Shown piece by piece: positions 1 through 11,191 of a stretch of 64,000 nucleotides of DNA. The position numbers were made by a program, and so were the translations under genes. Positions within the stretch are counted from its first letter, which is position 1. Each line of letters opens with the position of its first letter. The notes below the pieces were generated by a model that had not been told where the DNA came from, did not search any database, and saw only the letters and a program-made list of their open reading frames with translations. The stretch is from contig CM070517.1 in assembly GCA_036346375.1 (NCBI GenBank), positions 12,627,161 to 12,691,160 of the forward strand, in the 5' to 3' direction. Source of the stretch: Guadua angustifolia (Eukaryota > Streptophyta > Magnoliopsida > Poales > Poaceae).

Positions 1-619
1 ATAGTCCCCTCTATAACTGCATAGGAACCTTTTTCAAGGAAGAGTTGACTAGGGAGGTTTGAGATGCCTCATGGGTTGGCAAGGCCATCTTTTCAATGGT
101 TTATTTTCTTGCCTTTTCCTCTCTAATTGTTATTGCATGTTAGATTAGAATTTTTTAAATAATATGAAAAAATTACAAAATAATACGTCCAAAAAATTAC
201 AAAAATTACTTATGTTATTCAAAATAGTGATAGAGACTCTAGCACCATTCAAAATAGTGACAGAGATTATGTCCTATTAGGAATGGCGATAGGGTGCCAC
301 GCAGATGGCCAGGTTATCTGTCACCATTTTAATTGATGACAAAGAAACCCCGCCTCATAAGGCATGCCATGAAGTCACACGTGGCCCTTCAGAAGGAGGT
401 GCAAGCGACACTGAACAGATCCAGGGAAAAGAGAGGAAGAGAAGAGAGGAAGAGGACATGAGAGAGAGGAGAGAAGAGGAAGGGGGAGGGGAAGAGGAAG
501 GGGGAATAGAAGTGGTAGGGGGAGAGCAAGACGAAGGTGAAGGGAAGAAGATTAGAAGGAAAAATTTTGAGGTAAGATTTCATATTTTTTAGATTATGTT
601 TGAAAATATGGTAGGTTAG
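1..619. other. Unassigned flank with purine-rich tract
   Basis: No recognisable gene or element end. The stretch 425-560 is almost pure A/G. A 95-codon plus-strand frame (305-592) runs through it and is very rich in Glu, Arg and Gly. It reaches a good donor-like GTAAGAT just after codon GAG at ~571, so a spliced first exon cannot be excluded. The composition is low-complexity and I see no domain. Two copies of the phrase ATTCAAAATAGTGA lie at ~218 and ~248. Most likely remnant transposon or intergenic DNA. Confidence 0.4.
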
Positions 620-1191
620 TGTTTGCACCAAGATTTGGTAGGAGTGGTTAAAATCGGTAGCTTTGAGTCAACGGGATATAGCCGATGTATGACTTGGAGA
701 GATTTGCAGATATTTGGTAATGGTGGAGATTCCTAAGGAAAAATCATCTGGATTAGGGCCGATACGAATCATATTTTGTAACGTGTTGTAATAAGACTTG
801 ATCAGTCGCTAGGTATAAAAGATAGACATGGGCAGGTGAAACCAACAACACAATCAAATCAATCAGCCCGTGTTATATTTCCATCTACTTTTTTGTCGAC
901 TAGAAGTAGTTCTTGTAATTTAGAAGCTCTGTAATATGATTTTGATTAATAAAGTTACGTATCGCCGATTGTTTATCTTCATCGATTACATCCTCAGGTT
1001 TGGTTTACTCTGATCTTATTAAGCATCAACTTTTTAGAGTCAATCTACCTTTACCCTCTGATTAACCCTAATTGGCTAATTAGATTTACCCCTTCCCTTC
1101 GATTTGATTGGCTTTCAGTTGATTAGATCTAAGTCGATTGTCTTACAAGATCAGTTTTGAGGGAATTTTATATTTTTCCTTACCGATTGCA
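620..1191 (+). mobile_element. Gypsy LTR, plus orientation (left arm of inverted LTR pair)
   Basis: A complete-looking LTR that begins TGTTTGCACCAAG and ends CCGATTGCA (TG...CA). It is followed by ~40 bp that look like the start of an internal region (TTGGCACGCTC, primer-binding-site-like). Its sequence is the reverse complement of 1234-1796. The start matches exactly the LTR start of the minus-strand Tat element to the right, so it belongs to the same family but lies in the opposite orientation. Confidence 0.75.
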
Positions 1192-1233
1192 GGGTCAAAT
1201 CGGTTGGCACGCTCTAAACCCAGTGTTCATCTA

Positions 1234-1796
1234 GTAAGGAAAAATATAAAATTCACTCAAAGCTGATCTCGCAGGATAATCGGCTTAGATCTAATTAGTT
1301 GAAAGCCAATCAAATCAAAGGGAAGGGGTAAATCTAATTAGCCAATTAGGGCTAATCAGAGGGTAAAGGTAGATTGACTCTGAAAAGGCGATAAGCAACA
1401 AGATCTGAGTAAACGAAACCTGAGGATGTAATCGATGAAGATCAATAATTAGTGATACGCAACTTTATTTATCAAAATTGGATTACAAAGCTTCTAAATT
1501 ACAAGAACTACTCCTAGTCGATAGAAAAGTAGATGAAAATATAATACAGGCTGACTGATTTGATTGTGTTGTTGGTTTCACCTACCCACGTCTATCCTTT
1601 ATACCTATCGGCCAATCAAGTTCTATTACAACACGTTACAAAATATGATCCATATCGGCCCTAATCCGGATGGTTTTTCCTTAAGAATCACCACCGTTAC
1701 CAAATTCTTCAAATTCATCAAAATCATACATCGGCTATATCCTGTTGACTCAAAACTGCTGATTTTGACCACTCCTGCCAAATCTTGGTACAAACA
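1234..1796 (-). mobile_element. 3' LTR of minus-strand Tat element (right arm)
   Basis: Read on the minus strand this LTR starts TGTTTGTACCAAG at 1796, directly after a polypurine tract. It runs to ~1234, where the last few bases that the left arm has (CGATTGCA) are missing. It pairs with 620-1183 over ~565 bp with scattered mismatches. It is the 3' LTR of the element whose pol lies at 8995-11009. Confidence 0.75.
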
Positions 1797-1812
1797 TATG
1801 CCCCTATTTTTG
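1797..1812 (-). other. Polypurine tract of minus-strand Tat element
   Basis: The minus strand reads CAAAAATAGGGGCATA immediately before the LTR start TGTTTGTACC. A purine run touching the LTR is the expected plus-strand-DNA primer site, and it fixes the element's orientation. Confidence 0.6.
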
Positions 1813-1994
1813 GGAGATAACTTGTTCTCTTCCAAAAATCTTAACCATCGACTTGCGTGACGTTGGCTTAGCATGAAGTCTTCACTAGTAACTGTTGCAT
1901 TAATGGCATTATAAAAATCTCGATACACGTATCGTGCGTTTTAACTGCACGCATCGCTTCGAATCCTTCCCGCCGTTTCACTTTTCACCCTCCG

Positions 1995-2002
1995 TATAAA
2001 TA
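1995..2002 (+). promoter_or_regulatory. TATA box of the plant-mobile-domain accessory gene
   Basis: TATAAATA lies just outside the 3' LTR and 135 bp before the ATG at 2130, on the strand opposite to gag-pol. It is followed by a C-rich leader. The spacing and context fit a core promoter for the antisense accessory gene. This is inferred from sequence only. Confidence 0.55.
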
Positions 2003-2129
2003 TGCGGCCCCCCATGTGGTCATTTTCATGCACTCAAGCTCACTAGATGTCTGTAATCAGTTTCTTCTTTTATGCTCGCAAGTCATTTGTTCTCTAGTTC
2101 CTAGTCAACTCCCAACCAAGATCAGCTGA

Positions 2130-3688
2130 ATGGATCCGTCCCAGGTACTCATTCTAATCCCTGACAACAATGACCAATTCTACCTAGGCCCAGTAGGAAA
2201 CTTAGATGCTGATATAATTATAATGAAGAAATACCTCGCCTTCCTTTATCGATCGCCGGATATAATATAGAAGACTGAAATAAGAGTTTTAGAGCATGGC
2301 CAACAGTGCTCAAGGGGTGGAAAAATTGGTACAATCGGGTAGCAGTCGAAAAAAGAGAAGTATGGGAGAGGATGGGAATAGCCGAGTGCCTCCCCTTATG
2401 CTTAGCCGATCCAGAGGCCAATGAGCCCTTAGTGGCCACTGCTTGCTATTTCTGGTTAGATACTTTCAATGCATTCATGTTACGCACCGGTCCCATCGAC
2501 CCAACTCTTTTGGATGTAGTCCAACTATGTTGCCTTAGGCTAGACGAGGAGCAAATATCGGCTTACAGCGGCAACCCAAAGTACAAGCTCATTCAATCCA
2601 AAGGAAAGGATGTAGCAAGTATATTGGCAATAACAACAAGGTGAATGAGCCAGTATCGGACAAAGAGCATGTGGCCTTCCTTAACTTGTGGTTAGACGGA
2701 TATCTTTTTGGTAGGGCTTCCCTTGGGCCGACCCAAGTGTATCAACTTATAGCGGAAGTGACTGTTAGAGGGCCACCAGCTTGCCCAAGGAAAAATGCTG
2801 CTAGGGGCAGTTTATCGAATGATGTATATAATAAGAAGTTAGCTATTTATAGGATTTGCCAGTTTCGTTGTCAGTAATGTGGGTGGTCCCCTTTGGTTCA
2901 TCGAGATCTGGTTATATTACTTATTCAGCCAACCCTTTGCCTTGGAAGCAGCCGAAGATACAACGTTTCGGGAAGATACTCTAGAAAATGCAGTGCCTCA
3001 ATTCAGAGCCATCCGATCATACGGGGAAAGATTTATGATGTGCTCTGGGAATGAAATAAGGATCACACCCATCGGCTCAAAGAAGTACCTGGCTTTCTTT
3101 CTTCAGCTCAGCAATGAAGACTTCAATCAATAGGACTTCTTTAGTTAAAGCGGAGTGGTTGATTTTCCGTGGCCATGCTTCTTGCATCTAGAAACTGATA
3201 GTTCTTTGATGCCTCAAGAGACTTTGAATTTTTATAAGATTTTCGTTTCTTCGAGCATTCTTCATGTCAGCATAAATACAAGAAATCAGACGTTTCGGCC
3301 GTCCTACGAATTTTACCATCCTTCTATTTATGCTCGACAGTTGGGCTTTGGGCAAGTGATCCAAAGTCTTCCATTGCTTGATCAGCTACAGTCGAGAGCT
3401 CGTGGTCACAATGCAGCTGCAGCTAGTATCATGCTGGAAATAGCCAATGAACTCCAACTTGAAAACCTGCCTCATTTCTTTTCGAACACACGTCGGGCAG
3501 GCTATTTTTCCTCATGGTGGTCATCTATCATGGAGGCACTTTTCCTAGAGAGGACACCGTTGGCTATTGTTAACACTTTTTTCCAAATCTACCCGAGCTG
3601 ACGGTAGTTTTTGATAGTGGTTCGAGCGATGAGTCTAGTTCTTCTAGCTTTTTCGGGTATACTAATACAAGTCTAGTAGGCATTACCG
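2130..3688 (+). pseudogene. Antisense accessory gene, N-terminal plant mobile domain part
   Basis: The ATG at 2130 opens a frame (MDPSQVLILIPDNND...) that stops within ~45 codons. The coding sense continues in other frames to ~3688 through at least three frameshifts or stops. The segments at 2306-2644, 2641-2877, 2879-3133 and 3155-3601 read as one protein with WKNWYNRVAVEKREVW, then YFWLDTFNAFMLRTGP, then LNLWLDGYLFG. This is the look of the plant mobile domain (aminotransferase-like PMD, PF10536) found both in host genes and inside retroelements. It lies between the 3' LTR and pol and is antisense to pol. A plausible intron follows (3689-3778). The family call comes from motif memory; function is unknown, perhaps chromatin-related. 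Confidence 0.65.
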
Positions 3689-3778
3689 GTGAGATATCGA
3701 CTAAATGGATTTCTTTTCACCTCAACATTTAATTCAGTTAGATACTTTTCACTAATTGGCTTTTGTCCCTACTTGCAG
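3689..3778 (+). other. Probable intron 1 of accessory gene
   Basis: GTGAGATATC at 3689 is a strong donor. TTTGTCCCTACTTGCAG ending at 3778 is a strong acceptor with a pyrimidine tract, and a TACTTTTCACTAATTGG branch-like stretch lies before it. Both signals are on the plus strand, supporting a gene transcribed antisense to the retroelement. Confidence 0.55.
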
Positions 3779-4879
3779 ACCAGGGCTGCTGGGAAGAAGC
3801 CAATTCCTAGCTAGTTGGGTAGGGGCCATCAAGGAAAAAGGCCACACCAGTCAACCGGCCTATGGGGTACACCTCTGGTACCTTGGGCATCCTGAAGGAT
3901 CAAGATGGAGATCAGAGGGGGGGTGAATGGTTGCCTTGAAGATTTTTCTTCGAACCGGTGCTCCTCAAATTCACCAACCCTCCAAAACCCGAACAACTAG
4001 ACAACTATGTGTGTATCCCTAGCTTGTATGGATGAGAACCATGGAATATGTGAGGAATTTTTGAATTAGAATCCTGGTTGTTAAGTGTCCAAACAAAAAT
4101 GAATCAACTCAAACCTTACTTTTAAAAAGGAGATCAAGACAAATCACCAAATTAAGTCACTTTCAGAAAAGCAAAAGCAGATTTTTCATAAATTGTCCTC
4201 AAATGCAGTAGGTGGTTAGTGGAGTTCTGGTACTCTAGGATTTTTGCAAATTTTTCTCCCAATGAACTAATGAGTCATAAAGCACTCCACCAAATACCAC
4301 CTCAAAACTACTTGTAGAAAAATCATAAAAAATCAAACACCATAGACTATTAGTAACTTCGAGCAAAAAGTTTGGGGCTTGGTATTCAACTCATGATGCC
4401 CAAACGGTGCAACCAATGGAGTCTCAAATTTTTCACAGATGGATATATGAGTCACGCACCTTATAAAATAATAATCACTGAAAAATGATTTTTCTATATT
4501 TTTTCTAAAAATGAAAACCTGACTGCTGCGTGAAGAACAAGTTCTGGACAGATTTGCAACTTGATGGAAAACTTGATTTGTAGTCTATCCTATGGTGCAA
4601 GAGAGACGTAAAAGCATATGAGCACCCTGAAGACATCCTATATCAATAGCATTTAGAAGGAGGGGAGGCAAATGCAAATTGCGAGAAAGTAAATTGCGGG
4701 AATTTAAATGCTGAATTTAAGACATAAAGTAAATGTGTAATGTAACTTTAAACATAAATGAAAATGATTTGTATTTCAGGAATGGGAGGTTTACAAAGCC
4801 TCACAACAAAGTGGGCAAATCTCAAAGGAGCACAAAAACCTCTACAAGCTTCAAGGAGAGAAGCCTACCCCTTCACCCC

Positions 4880-4887
4880 TATTTATA
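4880..4887 (-). promoter_or_regulatory. TATA box of solo LTR A
   Basis: TATAAATA on the minus strand, followed by AGGGGTG. It sits mid-LTR, in the same setting as the TATA boxes of the other copia LTRs here. Confidence 0.5.
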
Positions 4888-5344
4888 CTACTCTTGGTCC
4901 ACCTACCACCTGGATGAGCCCCTCAACCTTAGAGCACTCATCAAGGGCTAGGATTAACCCCCTCAACCAGCCATGCAAGGGCTAACCCAAAACCGCAAAC
5001 ACAAGGGGTTTTCTTGCACAGTTTTCAAAGCATACTATATAGACCTACTAACCTATTAACTAGACTGATCCGACGGTCCTCCTTGATTCACGCGGCATCA
5101 AGCTAGCACCATCTCCTTTCTTTGTCTTCTTGGCTTGCACGAACTCTATATCTGATCATCTTCCGGTGATCCCCGATTGTCTGGACCTCTAACACACCTT
5201 GCCTAGTCCCGATCATCCTCTGCCTCACCATGATCGAGCACCATCGTCCTACAACCATCAAAGACAAGGAAAACACCTCACATAGCAAAGTCCAAAAAGA
5301 TATGCAATTAATCACCACAAAATCATTAATCATATCAAACTAAC

Positions 5345-5490
5345 TCAGAAGGTCCGGTGCTATTGCCCTCAGAATGGTAGCATCGCTCTTAGTAGGCCGG
5401 TGCTACCACCCCCTTGGTCGGTAGTACCGCTCTTAGTAGGCCGGTGCTACCGCCCCCTTGGCCGGTAGCACCGCTCTACTGCAACATACA
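5345..5490. repeat. Palindromic GGTAGTACC-type repeats in LTR A
   Basis: A 44-bp unit (CTCTTAGTAGGCCGGTGCTACC...) is repeated about 2.5 times. Each unit contains near-palindromes of the form CGGTAGTACCG or CCGGTGCTACCG. The same motif family recurs in the copia LTR at 21911-23406. Confidence 0.75.
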
Positions 5491-5699
5491 AAAAACACTC
5501 TCTCTAGAATTCTCACACCGGCTAGTTGGACTAGTGCTACCGCCTGGCTGGTAGCACTGGGAAAGGCAACCAAAAACTCAAATTGCTTTAAATTGAAAAT
5601 TCAATTCAAATCAAACTCAATTCCAATGTAAACCAAGCTCAAATTTAGTGAAATACTTATCACACACAAGTATAGACTTTCACATAGTCTTTCACATCC

Positions 5700-5924
5700 A
5701 GAGCCCATCTCTGTCGGACATAGAGAAAAAACAAAAACCCAATGAGTATACTTCGATCGACTATCACTTCGCTTCCTCTTTATACCCTTTCCACGGACTA
5801 ACTTTTGACATATTAAATTTAAGAAAAGAAGAAGGCAAAGTCCACCAAAGCTCCTGCTAAAAAGGTCTCCAAGCTTCAAGAACAGAGTGGTGAAAGCTCA
5901 CTACGCATGTCAACTATTGCAGGG
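5700..5924 (+). pseudogene. Accessory gene, Lys-rich middle exon remnant
   Basis: Once the solo LTR and one target-duplication copy are removed, the accessory gene continues here. A Lys/Ala-rich stretch (KKAKSTKAPAKKVSKLQE, ~5828-5881) precedes the donor GTAAGT at 5925. The Lys-rich linker lies between the plant mobile domain and the coiled-coil C-terminus. The frame is broken upstream by stops. A nuclear-localisation role for the basic stretch is only a guess. Confidence 0.45.
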
Positions 5925-6000
5925 GTAAGTTATTTTTCTCCATGGGATTCTATGATGAGTATTCTCTGAAAGACCATGTGGAGGTCTATACCTTTGTGTG

Positions 6001-6096
6001 ATGAGTAATTGACTAGATTAAAGGTTGATCCAATGAGTAAAAGACTAGATTAAATATTGATCCGATGAGTAAAAGACTAGATTAAAGGTTGATCCG
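6001..6096. repeat. 32-bp tandem repeat, 3 copies
   Basis: Three head-to-tail units of the form ATGAGTAAAAGACTAGATTA... ending TTGATCC(A/G), near the 5' end of LTR B. The units differ at only a few bases. Confidence 0.85.
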
Positions 6097-6149
6097 AATT
6101 GAATTGTGTCTTGGAGCATTTTGATAGGTTCCCAACCAAGTCGTGTTTC

Positions 6150-6420
6150 CTTACTGAGTTCTTTTAGCCTCTCAACCGGTTTTCTTCCTTAGCTAAATGC
6201 TAAGTACCGAGTACTACCAACCTTTGCTAAGTTCCTCTAGCTTTCCGACTAGTTTCTTTGCTAAACACTGCATTCCGAGTGGTTCTTGTCTTTGCTAAGC
6301 ACGTCTAGCTTTTTGACTGGTTTTTTCTTTTGGTGAAAGCCGAGTGTCGAGTGCCTCCAGTCCTTGCTGCGCGTGTTTAGTTTCTTGACTGGTTTCCTTC
6401 TTGGTTGAGTACTCTGCTGC
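6150..6420. repeat. Degenerate ~70-bp tandem repeat in LTR B
   Basis: About four diverged units share TTTGCTAAGCACGTCTAGCT, a GACTGGTTT core and CCGAGTG. This is the U3 region of the LTR, upstream of the TATA box. Confidence 0.6.
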
Positions 6421-6530
6421 AGGTAAGGGTTTTGTCTAGGACTCAGTAAAGTTGCCATGTCTGAGTTTTCAAGAATTCTCTCTCAAAATCTTTGGGGCAC
6501 TGGTAGTCGTCTTTAGGGCGTTTTGTGTTT

Positions 6531-6630
6531 AGCCGAGTGGTTAACCAAGTGATTAGCTAAGTGGTTAACCAAGTGATTAGCTGAGTGGTTAACGAGGTGA
6601 TTAGCCGAGTGATTAGCCATGTGGCTAGCC
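6531..6630. repeat. 24-bp tandem repeat in LTR B
   Basis: AGCCGAGTGGTTAACCAAGT plus GATT is repeated three to four times with small changes, then decays. The GTGGTTAAC core contains a palindromic GTTAAC. Confidence 0.8.
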
Positions 6631-7137
6631 AAGCATTTTAGCCGAGTGGGCTAGAGTATATGGGTTTGCCGACTGGTTGTGATTAAGTTGTGTCTGACTA
6701 TTTTAAGATAATCAGCAAATATGTTTGTGGGCATTGCTATGTGAAAGGTTTCCTTGTCTTTGATGGTTGCAGGACAACGGTGCTGGGTCATGATGAGGCA
6801 GAAGTTGACCGGGACTAGGCGAGGTACGTCGGAGGTCCAGAACGGTCAGGAGATCGCTGGAAGACAACCATAGACAGAGTTCAGGCAAGCCAAGAAGGCA
6901 AGGAAAGAAGCATATACTAGCTAGATACTGCGCAGATCAATGAGGACTGTCAGAGTATGTCTAGTTGATAGGAATAGCAGGTCTAGTAGTATGCTTTGAG
7001 AGCCGTGCAAGAAAAACCTTGTGTTAGCAGGTTTAGGGTTTCCCCTTGTAGGCTGTGTGAGTTGGCTCTTCCTAGCCCTTAGATGAGACTCTGGGGTTGA
7101 GGGCTGCATCTAAGGGTGGTAGGTGGCCCAAGAGTTG

Positions 7138-7145
7138 TATAAATA
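7138..7145 (+). promoter_or_regulatory. TATA box of solo LTR B
   Basis: TATAAATA followed by GGTGTGGAGG, in the plus orientation of the LTR and downstream of its tandem repeats. Typical placement of the LTR core promoter. Confidence 0.55.
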
Positions 7146-7942
7146 GGTGTGGAGGGGTTGCTTTCCGCGGTGAGGGATCCCAGAAGGGTTTTAGAGGTTT
7201 TGAGCGCGCTGTTGAGCTTTGCCCACTTTTGTATGTGTGGCTGTGTAACCTCCCTTCCAAAAATACAAGTTCAACTCAAAAATTTCAATACTTGCATTTT
7301 AATTCTTATCATTTACTTTATGCAAGTTACTTTCTGCAATTTAAGTAACGCAAATTTACTTTACGCAAGTTGATTCATCTCCTTCTACATTGTTTCCTTC
7401 TTGCGTCTTTTGTGTTCTTGAGCTGCTGATCTTGTGTTTATTTTTTGTGCGTTTTTTGCTTGCTGTGATAAGTTTTCAAGATCTTTCCGTTTATATCAAG
7501 ATCCCAAGAGCAAGCCTTGAACCGGATTCCCTATTCTTTTTGCTTTTCTTGATGTGCTCTTTCTTCTCGGGTAAAAAGATCAAAACTTTGAGATTAAACC
7601 TAGAAATCGGTTTGTGAATCAAGTTTTTGACTGTCCCAAGACCTCATCTACCAAGTTTCTTGGAGTTTTGTTAAACCGATCAAAAGTTGCTTTGATCCCT
7701 GTTCTGGGTCAAGCTATCTGTTCATGAGGAGTTCTTGTGTCTGGTACTCTCACCTACTCCTAAGGGGTACCACCAACTTTCTTAATTAAGAACCTCATCC
7801 TTCTTGGGTGATCTTTGGTGTTAGTCTTTTGGAATACTGTGAGTAAGGGAAAATTTTATTGCGACAATTCACCCCCTTTATTCGCCATCTCGATCCTTCA
7901 TTCTCACATATTGGACTAACCCACTTTAACTCTCATTTGTAG

Positions 7943-8809
7943 TCGACCCCATCAGCGCAGGTGGCCAACATTCTGGCCGATTTTCCTAACGCTTCTCTGG
8001 GGGCTCCACCTCCCTCTTTTTAGTCGACGTCACTAGCTCCTGCTACCCCAGCTACCTCTGGCCCAACGGAGCTGCTGGGGTTTTCTTTAGCTGATCTCGA
8101 TGATCTAGAGATCATAGCCACCGATGACTATCCCACAGATAACTGCAAAATAATAGAAGTCTCAAAGGAAGCATCGATCGTGGTCACATCAACTCCTAGA
8201 GTCCAAGAGCGTTTGAATACACTCTTTGACTTGGTGATGAGGCCATAGGCTGAGATTCTAGAGAATAACCAACCGATACGCGATGCCATGGTGGCCGTTG
8301 AAGATGACTTGCCTCCAAAGGCGATAGAGGCACTACTGAATGTCTACCATCTGGACGAGAAGAAGGCATCAGTTGAAGTTTCCCAAGCAAGAATTGCCCA
8401 ACGTGAAGTCCAAGAGGACGACCAAAAGCTTTTGGACGAGCTGGTTGCTGATGCAAAGGTGAAAAAGCAAAAATTTGACACTGACGTCCAATCTCTAAAG
8501 ACCAGCAGGGAGGTTGTCTTGAAGCTAGAGTCGACTAAAAAGTTTCTTTTGGAAGAGTTGGCCAAAACTGATAAGCAAATCCCAAAGGGCCAACAAATCA
8601 TAGAGAAGACTTCGTCAGCCATCAAGGAGAAGAAGCTTGGCATCGCCATGGCTATAGTTAATGTGAAGAAACAGTCGGCCAAGGTGACTCCTGTACCTGG
8701 AAATGGTAAGGAAGATCAATATATAGTTGACGAGGTACAAGAGATCATTGCCAAGGCTGCAGGTGTACTGTCAGCTCTAGGAGCTACACTTCCTGGCTCT
8801 AGCCTGTAA
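7943..8809 (+). pseudogene. Accessory gene, C-terminal coiled-coil exon
   Basis: Starts after the acceptor at 7942 and reads through STPSAQVANILADFPNAS. In-frame stops (for example near 8024 and 8247) break the first third. From 8288 it is open for 173 codons to a TAA. The open part is rich in Lys, Glu, Leu and Gln with heptad spacing (DEKKASVEVSQARIAQREV onward), so a long coiled coil. It ends ALGATLPGSSL. No catalytic motif is visible. The stop lies only ~185 bp from the convergent pol stop at 8995. Coiled-coil tails are common in plant-mobile-domain proteins carried by gypsy elements. AATAATAAT at ~8850 could serve polyadenylation. Confidence 0.6.
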
Positions 8810-8994
8810 GCTATTGTAATGACATAACCCTTTGGATGTTCAGCTTCTAGAATAATAATTTTGTAATGTTGAGTTTTATAATCGACTGTTTAACCGATTT
8901 TATTATTGTCTGGTCTATGTAATTCATATTTTTTAGCCATAGTTAACAGCAACGAGTTAACTTGGCTTTCAAGCTGATATTTCCTCATAGTCGA

Positions 8995-11009
8995 CTAAGA
9001 TGCAACCCATACACTAGGGTAATATTTCTTCAATTATTTTTCATTGATCGCTTTATGAAAGACGATTCCTTCCAACGTCTCAAGTATATAGGAATTTCCG
9101 TTAACAAACGGATTTAGTTTATATGGTCCTTCCCATGTGGGTGACCATTTACCAAATCAACTATCCTTATACCCAACATGCAGTATGGTCTTCCAAACTA
9201 AATCGGCTTCACTAAAAGACTTGGGCATCACTTTCTTATTATATGCCCTTCAACTCTCATCTTATTTCTCTTAAGCTGATCCAACATAGATAAACATAAC
9301 TCTACCAGGTAGTCTAGGTTGTCGATCATCAAATCCTTGTAATCCTGGGTCGACAAGCCATTTTGTCTAGCCACGCATATAGAATCAAATTAATTTCTAC
9401 AGGCAAAATAGCTTCTTGACCATAAACCAGCTGATAAGGTGAAAGCTTTGTGGATCCATGGTATGCTAGCCGATGAGCCTATAGTGACTCTGATAATGTT
9501 GAGTACCAATTCCTTGGCTTCTCATCGATTTTCCTCTTAATTAGCTTAATCAACGTCTTATTGGAGGACTCGGCTTGTCCATTAGCCTAAGCATAATATG
9601 GTGATGAATTGAGTAACTTGATACCCAAGCTTTTTGCAAAATTATAAAACTCATTGGACATGAACACAATACCTTGATCGGTCATAATAGTCTGTGGGAT
9701 ACCGAACCGATGAATGACGTGCTCATTAACAAATTCGATAGCCTACCAAAAATATCCTATGCGTCTAAGCATCCATTTCATCTTATAAGCCGATTGATGG
9801 AAACCACAAATACCTTCATGAACCTCACCCATTGCCACTTTGGCTTTGTCGGCTCCAAGGCACCTCACCAGTAACCCTTCTAATGTTCGATAGTATAGTA
9901 CCTCATCCAGGACAACATATTTTAAAGCCTGCTGCCTAACTTTGCGCTTTGCCAGCTTGGATGGATCAATTAGGTAGCCTTTTATCTTTGTCCTCCAGTC
10001 TACAGCATCAATGCACATCACCACCCTTTCAATTGGCTCAGGTACTTGAAATCAGCAAAAGTCCTTATGACCTGATGGTTGCTGAGCCAATGTATTCGCT
10101 CTATCATTCATTTCTCGGGGAATATGACCAATGGAAAATGAAGTGAACAAGTTGATTGTACCAAGACATTATTCTAAGTATTTGCATAGCATGTCATCAT
10201 GACATTGGTATTCTCCCTTGATTTGCTGCACAACTAATAAGGAACCATCATAGGCCTCAACAGAATCTACTCTAATATTTTCTAATAGTAGTAGGCCTTT
10301 GAGCAATGCCTCATACTCCACCTGATTGTTCGAGCATCGGCTATTTAGCCAAAATGCAAACTCAATGTTATGTCCCTTAGGCGAGATGAGCACTATACCA
10401 ATGCCATCGCCCTCTCGACACACTGATCCATTAAAGTACAACTGCTAAGGAATGATGGAAACTAGATCAATAGTGGTCTCACGTCCTGTTATAAAATCAA
10501 TTGGCTATAACCTGCCCTTTAACCGCTTTGGCCAATTCATATGACAGGTCGAACTCTATCAATGCATAAGCCCATTTACCAAGTTGACCTTGTAAAATTG
10601 GAGCTGACAACATATACTTTGTAATATTAGTTTTGCAGACTACCTTATAAGCCGATGCTAAAATATAATGCCTCAACTTTGTATAGGCAAAATATAAAGA
10701 TAAGTATAGTTTTTCTACAAGAGGGTACTTGATTTCAGCATCCAGTAGCCATTGGCTTAAATAGAAGATCACCCTCTCTTTGCCATCAACTTCTTATGCC
10801 AAAACAGGTCTGATAGTTTCCTCCTCAGTCGATATGTACAACCTGAATGGAATCCCTTTCCGCGGTGCGGCCAAGACTGGAGGATTGGTCAAGTATTCTT
10901 TAATATCATTAAAAGCTTTCTATTGATCGGTTCCCTAAACAAACTTCTGATTATCCTTCAACTTTAACAGTGGAGTAAATGCACAGATATGGCCAGAAAG
11001 GTTTGGAAT
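8995..11009 (-). pseudogene. Tat-lineage gypsy pol fragment (RNase H, second RNase H, integrase)
   Basis: Minus-strand order: RT end and first RNase H (10940-10497, with IKYPLVEKLYLSLYFAYTKLR), a second archaeal-type RNase H (10441-10169, MYFNGSVCREGDGIGIVL, VEYEALLKGL), integrase zinc region (10024-9743, HEGICGFHQSAYKMKWMLRR) and integrase core and tail to a stop at 8995. The dual RNase H is the mark of the Tat lineage. Stops and frameshifts are frequent. The integrase is missing about 100 residues between GYFW (9743) and AIEFVNEHV (~9740), so the second zinc Cys pair and the first catalytic Asp are lost. The 5' part is cut off at 11009 by the next element. Confidence 0.8.
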
Positions 11010-11191
11010 TGTCAAATATCCAAATATGGGATATGGGCATGCACCATAAAGTCGAAAATCTCACCATGCACACATTTATCGGCCCTAGGAAAATTTGTAT
11101 ATCTCTAGCCCGAACAGCGGAATAAGGTATACGCGAAAGGGTATCCCCATACGGGAAAGCCTCTATCATACTCCTGATACAAGGAGACCTA

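Larger units (their letters stand above)
3893..5694 (-). mobile_element. Solo copia LTR A (SIRE-like), minus orientation
   Basis: On the plus strand it starts TGAAGGATCAAGATGG followed by AGAGGGGGGGTGAATGG, the typical reversed end of SIRE/Maximus-type LTRs, and it ends GTCTTTCA at 5694. The 5 bases on each side are CATCC (3888-3892 and 5695-5699), an exact target duplication. So this is one LTR left after recombination of a full element. It interrupts the plant-mobile-domain accessory gene. A TATTTATA (TATA box on the minus strand) lies at 4880-4887. Confidence 0.85.
5967..7900 (+). mobile_element. Solo copia LTR B, plus orientation
   Basis: It starts TGAAAGACCATGTGG and ends AATTCACCCCCTTTATTCG...GATCCTTCA at 7900, the SIRE/Maximus-type start and end. 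TTCTC flanks it on both sides (5962-5966 and 7901-7905), an exact 5-bp target duplication. It holds three kinds of tandem repeat (6001-6096, ~6150-6420, 6531-6630) and a TATA box at 7138. It inserted into an intron of the plant-mobile-domain gene. Confidence 0.85.
5925..7942 (+). other. Probable intron 2 of accessory gene, enlarged by solo LTR B
   Basis: Donor GTAAGT at 5925 and acceptor CTCTCATTTGTAG ending at 7942. Without the solo LTR (5967-7900) and one target-duplication copy the intron would be only ~80 bp, much like intron 1. Confidence 0.5.

Noticed and set aside
6533..6650. Short regular repeats that could suggest a CRISPR-like array
   Set aside because: Units are directly tandem with no unique spacers and sit in a plant LTR.
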